Shown piece by piece: positions 10,138 through 19,831 of a stretch of 64,000 bases of DNA. The notes under the pieces are model-generated. The model was not told the DNA's origin. It saw only the letters and a program-made list of their open reading frames with translations, and ran no database searches. The stretch spans positions 124,001-188,000 of the forward strand of contig OZ025668.1 in assembly GCA_964019335.1 (NCBI GenBank), in the 5' to 3' direction. This stretch comes from Diplonema japonicum (taxonomy: Eukaryota; Euglenozoa; Diplonemea; Diplonemida; Diplonemidae). The position numbers were made by a program, and so were the translations under genes. Every line of letters begins with the position of its first letter. Within the stretch, counting starts at the first letter, position 1.

Positions 10138-11262
10138 TTATCTACCCCTTTCTCCCTTCTGGGGCCTCGGCCTTTCTTTCTTTTTTGGCTGTGTTGCCTT
10201 CCTCAAAGTATCCTCCCTTTCTTCTTGCCACTTTCTGCCCAGTTTCTTAAGGTCCTTCTTGGTTTTCTCTGATGCAAAAACTGGCCTTCTGTTCCATCCC
10301 AGACTCTTCTTCGCACCTATGGTTCTAAGCGCGTGGTTCTTCTGGCTCTCCGCTGGGAAGATCCGCTTGCCTCTGACCTTCTTCTGTATGCGTGCTGTGT
10401 CCCACCCCTCTTGGATTCTTTCCAGGAGGCCGTGGAAACTCCGCGCTTTCTTCTGTATCATGTCTAGATCACCCTTCTTCCCCGTGATCGGCTCGACGCC
10501 CAGCGTGTTCTCGAAGTCTAGTACGAGTTCCATTGTGGTGACTGTCGTCTTCCTCGGTCCATCGTACCACTTCAGCTTTTTGAGCCACTTGACGATGTCT
10601 TCACCGTGCTTCATCATCAGGCTCCCGCTCACATGCTTCCTCAGCTCCTTCCATTCAGGTGGCGCATGAGCGTTTCCTTCCGTTACCTGTTCCCAGGGGT
10701 GCGTCGTGTACGTTTCTAGCTTTCTCTTGTCCTGGAGAAGCTGGTCCCGTTTTGCCACCACTTCCAGCAGGTAGTATTGCGTCTTCCTCAGCCGGTGTTG
10801 GTGTGTTCGGTGACCACGCGGGAGCGTTCCATGTAGCTGCATGCAGATTGGCATTTCCGTCTTGCTGGCCACTACTTCTGCATGTACTTCCTTCTGTTGC
10901 ACCTCCTTCGCCACACTGCATTCCCATAATGCGTGTCGCAGCATGTTGCTCTCGTCCTCCTCCGCACCGCACGCGTCGCATGTGACTTCGTCTGTTGTTG
11001 GTCTCTTGTTCACACGCTCGTGTGTCTCGTCCCCTTCCTCTTCCGAGCTGTCCTCGCTTTCGCTCTGCTCGCCCTCTGGGGGTGGTACCCGTCTATAAAA
11101 AGGTTGTCTCGATTTTAGTAGTGGTGGCATGAAGTATGCGACACAGCGGCCACCCTTGTGAACCTTCGCCCCGAAGCCTCCTGAGTCGAAAGTAAAGGTA
11201 AGGGAGAGGTAAAGAAAGATTTTAGGTACAAAAAAAATGAAAAAAAACCTAGCACCCCTCAT
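10138..11262 (-). CDS. Probable C-terminal fragment of a non-LTR retrotransposon ORF
   Basis: A 374-aa open frame. Near residues 93-114 is C-D-A-C-G...N-M-L-R-H-A-L-W-E-C, a C-x2-C...H-x5-C zinc knuckle like that found after the reverse transcriptase of many LINE-type elements (zf-RVT). It is preceded by an acidic, disordered segment. The following basic region contains HPWEQV, W-x-x-L-K-W-Y-D-G-P-R and T-T-M-E-L-V-L-D-F-E, which recall the C-terminal ends of protist and algal retroelement polyproteins. No reverse transcriptase motif such as YxDD is present, so this is at most the 3' part of an element. The first 35 residues come from A/T-rich spacer and may not be real. It could instead be a host gene; no host family was recognised. 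Confidence 0.45.
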   Translation of the reverse strand: MRGARFFFIFFVPKIFLYLSLTFTFDSGGFGAKVHKGGRCVAYFMPPLLKSRQPFYRRVPPPEGEQSESEDSSEEEGDETHERVNKRPTTDEVTCDACGAEEDESNMLRHALWECSVAKEVQQKEVHAEVVASKTEMPICMQLHGTLPRGHRTHQHRLRKTQYYLLEVVAKRDQLLQDKRKLETYTTHPWEQVTEGNAHAPPEWKELRKHVSGSLMMKHGEDIVKWLKKLKWYDGPRKTTVTTMELVLDFENTLGVEPITGKKGDLDMIQKKARSFHGLLERIQEGWDTARIQKKVRGKRIFPAESQKNHALRTIGAKKSLGWNRRPVFASEKTKKDLKKLGRKWQEEREDTLRKATQPKKKERPRPQKGERGR

Positions 11263-11810
11263 TGATTGTTATATACAGCCAGAAGAGCGGACCTTGGGAA
11301 TGAACGGAAGCCAATCCTGAGCAGAAGACAGAAGCCGTGAGTACGGAGGTCTGAAACCGAACAAGGGAGCGTGCGGGGTGGATGATGGCGCATGAGCAAG
11401 CAGAAGCCTATACTCCGAGGGCTCGTGGACCTCATTGAGGAGGAGATGGCCAGAACAGATCACAGCCCCGGTGACACACACCAAAAGGGGGAAAACCATC
11501 TACCGGCGAGCGAGACTGAGGCAACACCCCAGCACAGCACGACGACGGCCCTGGTGGACTTCTGTACAAAATTAGAGTTAGCACTGGTCGAGGGAGAACT
11601 GCTCCAAGGAATCAGCTAGAGTAGCATGGAACCACTACAGGAGGGGCTTCCATGAAGGCCGTCGATGTAGAAAGTGCAGGAGAACCTTACTTTGCGGGTG
11701 CCCGTTGCCGCAAAGCCTCGTTCTTGCATTGAGGTGGAGGGATGCTACAAAAAAAAAAGACGAAAAAACTTACTACAGTACTAAAAAAAAAGAAAATAGA
11801 GAAAAGCAGC

Positions 11811-12235
11811 GTACACGGTGACTAAATAACCTTTTTTCCACCGTCCATGGGTGTTTAGCATGAAATCAACAACATGATGCATAGCAAAAGGAAAGCCCAC
11901 AAACTCCCACACGCAACAAAGCCCAGTGCCCAAGGGCTCAGGCGAAAGGTATTTTACACAAGAAGAGCAAAAGTACCTTTTATAGTACCTTCTTGGCAAT
12001 GACCTTTCCGAGGCCTTTCTGCCTGTCCGAGAGTGGCGCCGATGCTTCTTTGAAGTGTACAAAGGCTCCGTAGAGGACCGTGGAAAAAAAAAGCTCTGAC
12101 TGACATGGTTTAGTGGAAATAAAAATAAGTTACCGGGGAGAGTGGAAAAACTTTACAAAAAAACCATTTGAGTAGAAAAAAAAAAAAAAGTTGTGGTAAA
12201 CAGTGGTGGAAAAAAGTTATTTGGTTACCGTGTAC
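11811..12235. mobile_element. Small non-autonomous element with ~34-bp terminal inverted repeats
   Basis: The left end reads GTACACGGTGACTAAATAAC then CTTTTTTCCACC. The reverse complement of the right end reads GTACACGGTAACCAAATAAC then TTTTTTCCACC. That is about 30 matches over 34 positions with one indel. GTAC (or just TA) flanks both ends, so a target duplication of TA or GTAC is possible. The element is about 425 bp, in the size range of MITEs, and has no transposase. Inside, on the minus strand, is a gene-like stretch encoding LYGAFVHFKEASAPLSDRQK and a short tail before a stop, which might be a captured fragment. A TA duplication would suggest the Tc1/mariner group, but that is inference. 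Confidence 0.75.
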
Positions 12236-12547
12236 GTTGTTCTTCTCGAAAAAATAAGAAAATATTAGTTGTTTTTTTTTTTTTTTTTTTTTTTTTTTCT
12301 CTCTTTTTTTCCAGCGTGTGTGGTGTGTTTTAGTTTATTGTAGCCGGGAGGGGAAAAAAAAGGCAGGGAGAAGGGGGGGTTTTCTTTTTGTAAACGGATA
12401 ACGCCTGCTACTATATATTTTTTTTCTTTTTTTTTGATAAAAAACCTCATCGAGCGAAAAAAAAAAAAAAAAGAAAAGAAAAAAAAAAGAAGAAAGGGTC
12501 GGCTGACCTTGTATGTGAAAAGCCGGTTCGTAAAAAGAAAAAAAAAA

Positions 12548-12585
12548 GACATTTAAGGGTACCTGCGGTATGTGGCAGGATGCCC
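12548..12585 (+). repeat. Dispersed hairpin repeat, copy B
   Basis: Reads GACATTTAAGGGTACCTGCG then GTATGTGGCAGGATGCCC. In this subtype the stem is a perfect CCTGC/GCAGG. Copy D at 49175 is nearly identical over 36 positions. Flanked by A-rich tracts on both sides. Confidence 0.75.
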
Positions 12586-12829
12586 AAATAAAATAAAAAA
12601 AAACGGGGCCAGACATCTCTCACCCCTCCCCACCCTCCTTTTAATTGAGTTGAATACAAATTCTGTGGACCTTGAAACCCCCCCCCCCCCCCGTAAATTC
12701 TTACTTTCTTATGGCGAACGGACGAACGTTCGTGATTTTCTTTTTTTTCTTTTTTTCGCGTTCGTCATTTGTCAGTTCGTCAATATTCTGTTTTACAGGA
12801 TTTCTTTTTTTCTTTTTTTTTTTTTTGTT

Positions 12830-13802
12830 TCAATTCTTCAACGCCCCATGAAGGGGAAGCAGCTCTGGGTAGGCAGCAACGTTCCTGTCCACCCACAGCC
12901 TCAAGAAAGGTTCCGTCCGAACCTTTTTAATAATGCCTTGAAGCGGGGCATCACCAGCATGGTGGAGCTTAGCCAGCAAAGCTGCCATGGCAGCAGAACT
13001 CTTCGCCCGCGAGTGATGCTTCTTACATTCATCCACCGCCCCAGTATAGTGAACACAGCTATGGTAAGGAAGATGTGTGAGTGATTCCTGAGAGGTGATG
13101 AGATGCCCAAGCGTGTCGTCAGCGAAAACGGCGGCGCGGTCGGGGTCGAGAAGTGCCTGTAGGAACATTCCCTTATTTGCCATTGAGAGGAACCAAATGC
13201 CTTTTTCATGATGTACACCAGGCCAACCCTCCCACTGGGGCTTCCAGATGCTGTTCAGCCTCTGAGATATCCGTTTCTGGTTCGGGTTCTGATCGCAAAA
13301 GTTCAAGCCAGGGATGTGTTTCAACTGCTGCTGGGTTCCATGTGAAAGGCTGTTCATGCGTGCTGTTGCAGCAATGACAGTCGCACCTCGATCTTGCCAG
13401 TTTTCGACAATCTGTGCAAGTTCGGTGTCGCAAGGTTGCACTGGGATGTGGCCTAACAGAACATCACACATATCTAGAACAGCAGGCTGAACGTCATACA
13501 TCCCGTTCCTGAGGTAGATCTCTTGATATTCTTCCACAATGTCGGCCAGCCACACGGCGCTCCCGAACGTCGATTCTTCAGGGCTCTTCACAGTGAAGGT
13601 TGTCTCGTCCAAATCTAATACCAGTACCTGAAGGGTTTTAGTTGGAAAAAAGCTTTTTTTTTCATACCACTTTTCCAGGGTCTCCCACAACCTTCTCCGC
13701 CTTCTCCAAATGGCTTTGCAGCACCCTGGCTAGTTCGCCTTTCCTCGCTTTTTCGATGTTCATGGTTTTAATCGGTTCTTCTTTGGTCTGCCCCTGACCC
13801 AT
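12830..13802 (-). CDS. HAD-superfamily phosphatase-like protein, possibly N-myristoylated
   Basis: Two exons (13802-13668 and 13627-12830) around a 40-nt intron at 13628-13667 give 310 aa. The intron interrupts just before the catalytic strand, and removing it restores KVVLVLDLDETTF. HAD motif I is D-L-D-E-T (about residues 49-53), motif II is probably A-A-T-A-R (about 135), the motif III lysine is probably in the H-H-E-K-G or N-K-G-M-F segment, and motif IV is F-A-D-D-T. The large cap-like insert between I and II recalls the bacterial DUF2608 group of HAD proteins. Members usually hydrolyse phosphate esters; the substrate is unknown. The N-terminus MGQGQTKEE fits an N-myristoylation signal, so membrane association is possible. 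The unspliced alternative start would give MWETLEKW..., which lacks the MG end. Confidence 0.75.
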
Positions 13803-16800
13803 CCTATTTTTTTTTTTTTTTTTTTTTTTTTATATGAAGGGGAATCTTCTCATCTTGAACAGGAATTGCAAGAGAAAAAAAAAAAGAAGAAGGGAACAGA
13901 AAAAAAAAAAAAAAAAAAGAAAAAGAAAAAAGGAAAAAAAAAAATACTGATGAATTAAAAAGTGTCCCAAAAAAAAAAACACCATTAGGGCCAACTCATA
14001 AACAGTAAAGAGATGGGAGTCCTGGTGCGACTAAAGTAAAGGAGCAACAATACCACTCTCTTTTGGAGCATTATCGCAGCCCCGCACTAAAACGAACTAT
14101 TTACTCAGAAAGGCAGAGTTGCCGACGAAAAGTAAATATAAGAAAAAGAAAAAAAAAAAGGAGACTAGTAAGGCAGATTAAAAAGATGTTTAAAAAAGAA
14201 ACCACAGCCACAGTCGCGTGTATTTTCTTTTCTCTTTTTTTTATTTTTTTTTTTTTGCAAAGTCAAAGAAAACCTCTTTTCTTTCTTGTTCTTTTCTTTC
14301 TTTCCTCTCTCCGTCTTAGAGAGGCTGAACAATACAATAGAGGATAGAGTAGTTTCTTCTTCTATTCTTTTTTTTTTTTTTTTGAAGTTCCCCCTCCCTT
14401 TTTTCTTATACCGACGGTCCGGTTAATGCTGTGTGAGTAAAGGTAAAAAGAAAGAGGCAGATAAAGAAATCAATCCCGAGCTGCCACTATCCACCGATAC
14501 TTACGTGTATCCTCGGAGCCAATCTTTTTTCCTAGAAGTCACGGATCAAGCGGCAATAATATTCACAACTCCGACCTTCTTAAGGTCCCAGTACTACGTC
14601 CGGAGAAGGAGGAAAAAAGTAGGGGGGGGGAAAAAAATACCGCAAAATCAAAAAAGAAACCCGTACCTCGATTTCATTAAGGGGTGGTTGAGCAACCTGG
14701 TCACACTACTGCGCTAAAAAAAAAATAAAAAATAAAAAAAAAAAATAATAAAAGAATTCGCACGGGAATAAAACGGAAAAAATTCGCGCGTTTGTGCCAT
14801 GAGGCACGTGGGACTGCTTTTGATGGGTCGCGAGGAAGTGCAACCGCGGGGGGGAGGGGAAAAAAAAAAGAAAACATCGCCCCACATCTCTAAAACCAGT
14901 TTGGTCAATTTTTAGTCTGAGCGTTCTTGCAGCTTGTTGCTCTCGGCATCTCCCGGTAAAAACGGGGTTTTAGAGACGTGGGTTGTTACTTTATTTTACA
15001 GGCGATTGGTCGAGTTGGTACAACGATTATTCAGCCGCTTCTTCTTCTTCTTCTTCTTCTTCCTTTTCTTTTTCTTTCTTTCTTTCGTTCTTCTTTGTTT
15101 GGTTTTTTCTTTTTGAACTAGAATTAGGAAGAAAAAAACAAATGTATCAGAAATACAAAGAGACTAGATCCCCTCAATATGAATGCTGCGCCCCATTGTG
15201 AAGAAAAGAGAGAATAAAGAAAAACAGAGATTCTTTAAGGCCATTTTATCTGTGACTAGATATGCCCTCCCCCTTACGAAAAAAACGAAAGTGAGCCTTT
15301 GAGAATTTTGCTCTCTCTTTTCTCTCATCTCTTTCTTTTCCTTTAGAAAAAAAAAAAAAACACTTTGGCAAAAAAAAAAAAAGTAGAAATTTGAATAAGG
15401 TGTAGTATAGATTTCTTTCTCAAAGGCAAAGGGGGCCGTCAGGTCGGTCGTGTTACCTTCTGGTTACTCAAACTTGGTCGCACTCAAAGCTTGCTTAGCA
15501 CGGGCGCAGAAGCACTGAAACTGCTCCTGTTGACAAGCACTGAGGGGACTGAGTACGACGTGTTCGTAACGATAAAAAAAAGGCTGTTCACAAGATACAC
15601 TACAAGCAATCGAAGGTGCTTTAAAAAAAAAAAAAAAAAAAGTGCATACTATGTGGTGGCCGAGGCCTACCTGTTGGCATCGCCCTTTCACTTTTTATTT
15701 ATGTCGATCAAACAAAAGGAGTCATCACAGGTCCAATAAACCTGCGGGTGGGCCTTGGTTTTCAAACAAAAAAAGGGGGGGGGGGGAGAAACAAAAGGGA
15801 TAGGTAGCCTAAAGTAGAGGGGGGGGAAGGGGGTGTCACTTGAAATTCTAAAATAATCTTTTTTTTTTTGTTACTCACCAGTTGCAGAAAGAATGAGTTT
15901 TGAAGACAAAAAAAAAGGGGGGTGCTTGTGTCCGCCCCCTACCTCCTTGCTTTGCCACGCAGACAACTTTAAGTGCAATCAAGGAAGACTACTTAAGGTA
16001 TGCGTTTCTGCGCTCACCGTCTGCGCTCACGCCATTGAAGAAAGAACCAAAAGAAATGATATAAAAAAAAAAAGAAAATTGACAGTTTGTAGTTTTGCAT
16101 TGTTTGTGCAAAGTCGGTTTTACCCCTACAGAAATAACAATTCATTTACAGTCTTATTGTTCTTTTTGTTTTTTTTTTTTTGTTTGTTTTTGTTTTCCTT
16201 CTTTTTTTTTTGTTCAAACAAAAAAAAATATATATGAGTTAAAGGAGGCCGGTGTTGGCGGCGCCCTGCACAAGAACTGTCTACTTGATTACAGGGGGCG
16301 CGCCGCGGCCGAGTTGTAGCTTCTTCTGCGTTCCGCGCCGTGTCCTTAATGCGTGCGGTGTACAGCTCAACCCCAGCCGGTGCGTCCCGGGTAACCAAGA
16401 TTCTGCGCTCGTGCAGTTTGCTGCCTGTTCGTCACCCTGAGCATCTGCATTATGTTCTTCCACTCGGGCGCTACGTGATGACCGACGAGGAGGTCAACAG
16501 CGAACAATACATCTGATGTTTTTCTTATATTTTCATGTTATCCCCACCACCTGTAAAAAAGAAGGGCTGTGGGTAGATGCACTTCCCCTCCCTTTTCCTC
16601 GCCCGTTGTTGAATAGAAAAAAGACAGGATCTCCCTATGATAAGGAAGAGGAGTAGGGGACAAAAAAAACTAGAATTCGATAAAAGCTCAGTGCGCATCG
16701 GGGGTGCACACCTTAAAAAAAAAGAAAGAAAGAAGCAACAAGACAGCGCAGTCCCCCATATTACACGAAGTAGCAAATAGAACAAAGAAAAATAAAGTAA

Positions 16801-17067
16801 AATAACAAAGCAACTAATCAGAAAGAATAAAAAGTAGTGGGGGGGGGGGGGGGGGGGGAGGACGGCTCCCCATAGCTTTCTTCTTTTCTTTTTCCCCCTA
16901 TGACAGATCCACATCAAAAAAGTGTATAATTCATATACCATTACCTGTGGTCATCTTCGATTAGGTGGGCCCAGTAAAGGGCCTTCCGCATCATGTACTC
17001 TCCCTTTCGCCTCACTTTCTTCTATCAAGAATAAGGAGCACAAGGCACAAGCAGGATGCAAGGTTTT
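13803..17067. other. Intergenic spacer, 3.2 kb, with a dispersed repeat
   Basis: No gene is firmly supported. Long A and T tracts dominate, with CTT repeats near 15045-15065 and G-runs at 15775-15785 and 16840-16858. 15460-15700 has gene-like composition on both strands. A minus-strand reading with an intron starting GTATGC at about 15650 gives a short ORF, but the structure is too uncertain to call. 16221-16376 matches sequence at 52269-52500 and is listed as a repeat. 14433-14717 is a 94-aa plus-strand frame that I do not trust. Confidence 0.5.
16221..16376. repeat. Dispersed repeat shared with 52.27-52.5 kb, copy 1
   Basis: 16251-16374 aligns with 52269-52386 at roughly 80 percent identity by eye, for example TGGCGGCGCCCTGCACAAG and GTAGCTTCTTCTGC. 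The preceding ATATATATGAGTTAAAGGA is shared exactly with 52482-52500. Read on the minus strand, both copies encode a similar peptide (ELYTA.. / ELHNA.. followed by NAEEAT), which suggests debris of a protein-coding mobile element. The 52-kb copies lie next to a retrotransposon endonuclease relic. Confidence 0.65.
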
Positions 17068-19623
17068 CTAAACATCGTATGCCGTTGTTGGTTGCGGTAC
17101 ACTCCGTCTTTTCATCCTACCTCCCGCGGCCTCCCCTGCCCATCCCTCAGCAGGGTTCTGTGGGACGACAAGCCCCCTGTTGAAGGGCCTCGCGAGCACC
17201 ATCGTCCCCTCCATCACACTGATCACCTTCTCCATTGTGCGGTCTTTCCCGTCGCTCAGCAGCCGTAGTCCCTCCACATCCCTGTCGTTGAAGGCCTCCT
17301 TGTACCTCGCCCCCCACTCCTCTCCCACAACTCCGTCAAACAGGTTCCACACACCGTCCACAAGGCTGAAGGTCTTCAGGTTGAGCTCGTACACGATCTT
17401 AGAGCTGGCGCGTGATTCAAAGGCAACCACACTGTTGTCTCGTGGGGTGTACAACTCGGTTGTGTCTTGTTCCTGCCAAATGTCAACAGGGCGGGTGTGG
17501 ACTTGGAGTGAGGTATCAGTACCAGCACAGGACTCACCAGCAAGGAGGCAGAGGGTCCCGAGCTGCGAGGCCGCCTCCGCAAGGGCCCGCCCCTCCTCAA
17601 CCCCAGACCCGAGGGAGGTCACGAAACGTTGTTTTGCACTCCCCAGCGACCCGTGCAGCACCCTCCCTGTGGACATCCCCACACTCACGAACCGCTCCCA
17701 CACAGCATTGTTGATAGACGCGTACAAGTGCGACACGAACTTCGCACTCTGAGCAACGTGCATCGCACAAGGCTTCCCTGCATTCCAGTTCGCAACGATG
17801 CTGTTGCTGCACACCACGTTCAGCAGGCCTTCCGTCCGCTCCACACCATCGATGATCGTGTTCAGGATCTCGTTCACGCCCTCTACCGCTGTTGGGAACA
17901 GCACAAGGCACCCGAAGTCCACCCTGATGTGCATCGTCGTCGCTGTGCTTGCTGTCAACTTGCTTCTCACCACCGCCCGTTCAATCTCTGTCTGGAACGT
18001 CGAGCCTGCCGAGTCTCGCCTCTTTATTCTCGTCCTGCGCTTCTCGACAGTCCTCTCCACCTCACCCTGCCGCCTCATGAGGTCTGCAGGGATGGCTACA
18101 AACAAAGGGACATCACCAACCCCTTTCAAGTTCACAGAGCCCATCTTCGTGATAATGGGCTTCGCAAGTTCAGCCCAGTCACTATTGCTGAGCTGGGCTT
18201 GAACCTCTTCGGTGAAGGCGACTGCACCCCCTGCAGAGGCGGACTCCACCCTCGCTGCCTTGTTCACTGTGGGTCCCATGTAGTCGGTCCTCCCTGTCGT
18301 GGGGTTCAGTTCCAGCCTCGCGGGGCCTGTGTGGACCCCGATCCGCACCCGAAGCCCCCTCCAGCACAGGGACCCATCCTCCTCCCTCCCCACCACCTTG
18401 CACAGCGGGTGTTCCAGGAGCGCTGTGGGCCAATGGGCTCGTACGAGTGCTCCCTGTGCCAGGAGCCCGAACCGCATTCCCTCAACCACCTTGTCGAAAG
18501 CGACCATGAAAGCGTCCCCGATCGTCTTCACCTCGTACCCGTTCGTCGCCGTTATGCACTCCCTCATTGCGTCGTTGTGCACTTCCATTGCCTGTCGCAT
18601 CGCCGACGTGTGCCTCTCCCAGATGTCCGTCGACGACTGGATGTCCGTGAACACGATCGTCACCTCCTCCTGACCGCTCCCTGCGGGGATCTGACGGATG
18701 TGGTGCATGCTGAGCGACAACTGTTCTCGCAACCTGTCCTCCCCCCCTCCACGGTCGATCTCGTCGATAGCAGTGAACAAGGCGTCCGGGAGGTAGGGGC
18801 GGTAGAGTTTCAAGTTGCCGAGGAGCCCTAGAAAGGCACCGTTGAGCTCGCTTTTCTCTGCGTTATGCACTAGACGCTCGGCAGTCTCTAAATCGAAGCG
18901 CACCAAGGCCTTTGCCACGTCCTGTGCAAGGAGGACCGCTGTGTAAGACCGTTCCTTCTCAGCACGCATGTTGGCACAGAAGCGGCGTGTCATTAGAAAG
19001 TCGAAAAGGAAGGTACCCAGCCTGATGGAGGCGACGATGGTAAACCATTGACCGCCTTGCTTCTCACGAGGAACCTTGTCTTGAGAAGCAGGGATGGAAT
19101 CGTAGAAGCCAAAGCGGTAGGCCTCCTCGATAGTTTTGAAGAGGAGAAAAGCACACACGAAGATGGTAACACCAGTGACAACACTCTCCCTAGAGCCAGA
19201 TAGGAGCAGGACGTCCATAAAGACGACCATTGTGGTGTACAGTTCGTGCTGTCCGAAGGAGATGGCATCGCCTACCACGCAAAAGGCGATTAGGAAGTAG
19301 ATGATCCCAAACTCGACAAGCTGTGTTGAGAAACCCTTCGTGACCATGACGTAGATGACTAGTATTAACGAAGACACACAACGGAAGCCATTCGTCACAA
19401 TGTTTACTGTATAGCCGTCCATCACGTTGCGCATCGTGAAAAGCCCCTGCAGAACACAAAAGGCAAACGCCGCGGGCAGCATCGTGCCCTTCCTGATCTG
19501 CGTGTCAGTATCGTCCCCCTCGACCATGATGTAGTTCATGTATCGCTCGTAAAGCCTCCCAAAACACCACTTCTTGTCCCCTTTCTTGTCTTCTTCCTCG
19601 AACCCATCTAGCGATTGTTCCAT
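17068..19623 (-). CDS. Multi-pass membrane nucleotide cyclase with second degenerate cyclase domain
   Basis: Single exon, about 851 aa from ATG 19623; an upstream extension is Phe/Lys-rich spacer. Residues about 48-210 hold five or six hydrophobic helices. A linker with Y-R-P-Y-L-P-D-A-L (about 274) precedes a class III cyclase domain at about 320-520. Metal-binding Asp are seen in V-F-T-D-I-Q-S-S (about 327) and T-I-G-D-A-F (about 370). Lys in E-V-K-T-I and Asp in T-D-Y-M-G suggest ATP specificity, and N-K-A-A-R supplies the transition-state Asn and Arg. Residues about 560-740 resemble a second cyclase domain that has lost both metal Asp and is probably regulatory or a dimer partner. The product is likely a cAMP-forming membrane enzyme. 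It shares its cytoplasmic layout with the Kelch cyclase at 45 kb. Confidence 0.9.
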   Translation of the reverse strand: MEQSLDGFEEEDKKGDKKWCFGRLYERYMNYIMVEGDDTDTQIRKGTMLPAAFAFCVLQGLFTMRNVMDGYTVNIVTNGFRCVSSLILVIYVMVTKGFSTQLVEFGIIYFLIAFCVVGDAISFGQHELYTTMVVFMDVLLLSGSRESVVTGVTIFVCAFLLFKTIEEAYRFGFYDSIPASQDKVPREKQGGQWFTIVASIRLGTFLFDFLMTRRFCANMRAEKERSYTAVLLAQDVAKALVRFDLETAERLVHNAEKSELNGAFLGLLGNLKLYRPYLPDALFTAIDEIDRGGGEDRLREQLSLSMHHIRQIPAGSGQEEVTIVFTDIQSSTDIWERHTSAMRQAMEVHNDAMRECITATNGYEVKTIGDAFMVAFDKVVEGMRFGLLAQGALVRAHWPTALLEHPLCKVVGREEDGSLCWRGLRVRIGVHTGPARLELNPTTGRTDYMGPTVNKAARVESASAGGAVAFTEEVQAQLSNSDWAELAKPIITKMGSVNLKGVGDVPLFVAIPADLMRRQGEVERTVEKRRTRIKRRDSAGSTFQTEIERAVVRSKLTASTATTMHIRVDFGCLVLFPTAVEGVNEILNTIIDGVERTEGLLNVVCSNSIVANWNAGKPCAMHVAQSAKFVSHLYASINNAVWERFVSVGMSTGRVLHGSLGSAKQRFVTSLGSGVEEGRALAEAASQLGTLCLLAGESCAGTDTSLQVHTRPVDIWQEQDTTELYTPRDNSVVAFESRASSKIVYELNLKTFSLVDGVWNLFDGVVGEEWGARYKEAFNDRDVEGLRLLSDGKDRTMEKVISVMEGTMVLARPFNRGLVVPQNPAEGWAGEAAGGRMKRRSVPQPTTAYDV

Positions 19624-19831
19624 AGTACCTTTTTGTGAATGTGGAGCGGGAATGCAAGAGAAAAAAAAAGAAAAAAAAAGCAAGCAAAAGAAAAACCAAA
19701 AAAAAATCTTTTTTATCCTATTTCTTTTCACCAGAAAAAACTCTGTGTAATGTTAGCTATCGACCCATTCATTTGTTCTTGTATTAATAAAAAAAAAGAG
19801 CAAACGACAAAAAAGAAAAAAAAGGAAGGGC

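Larger units (their letters stand above)
11263..12829. other. Spacer with retroelement-like debris and an inverted-repeat element
   Basis: 11270-11750 has gene-like base composition. A plus-strand ORF (11392-11619) is followed in another frame by a Cys-rich segment, C-R-K-C-R-R-T-L-L-C-G-C, at about 11689-11725. That resembles a zinc ribbon and could be debris of a mobile element on the strand opposite to the genes. 11811-12235 is a small terminal-inverted-repeat element, described separately. 12240-12829 is homopolymer spacer with one copy of the hairpin repeat. No intact gene is supported. Confidence 0.45.

Noticed and set aside
14433-14717. 94-aa plus-strand ORF
   Set aside because: Opposite to all other genes, Lys-rich ends from A-runs, no domain; cannot be told from chance.
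15464-15739. Possible small gene with a T-rich intron
   Set aside because: Both strands give plausible short frames and several splice choices; no unique solution.
17629-18831. 400-aa plus-strand ORF
   Set aside because: Lies entirely opposite the cyclase gene and has the His/Arg/Pro-rich composition of an antisense frame.
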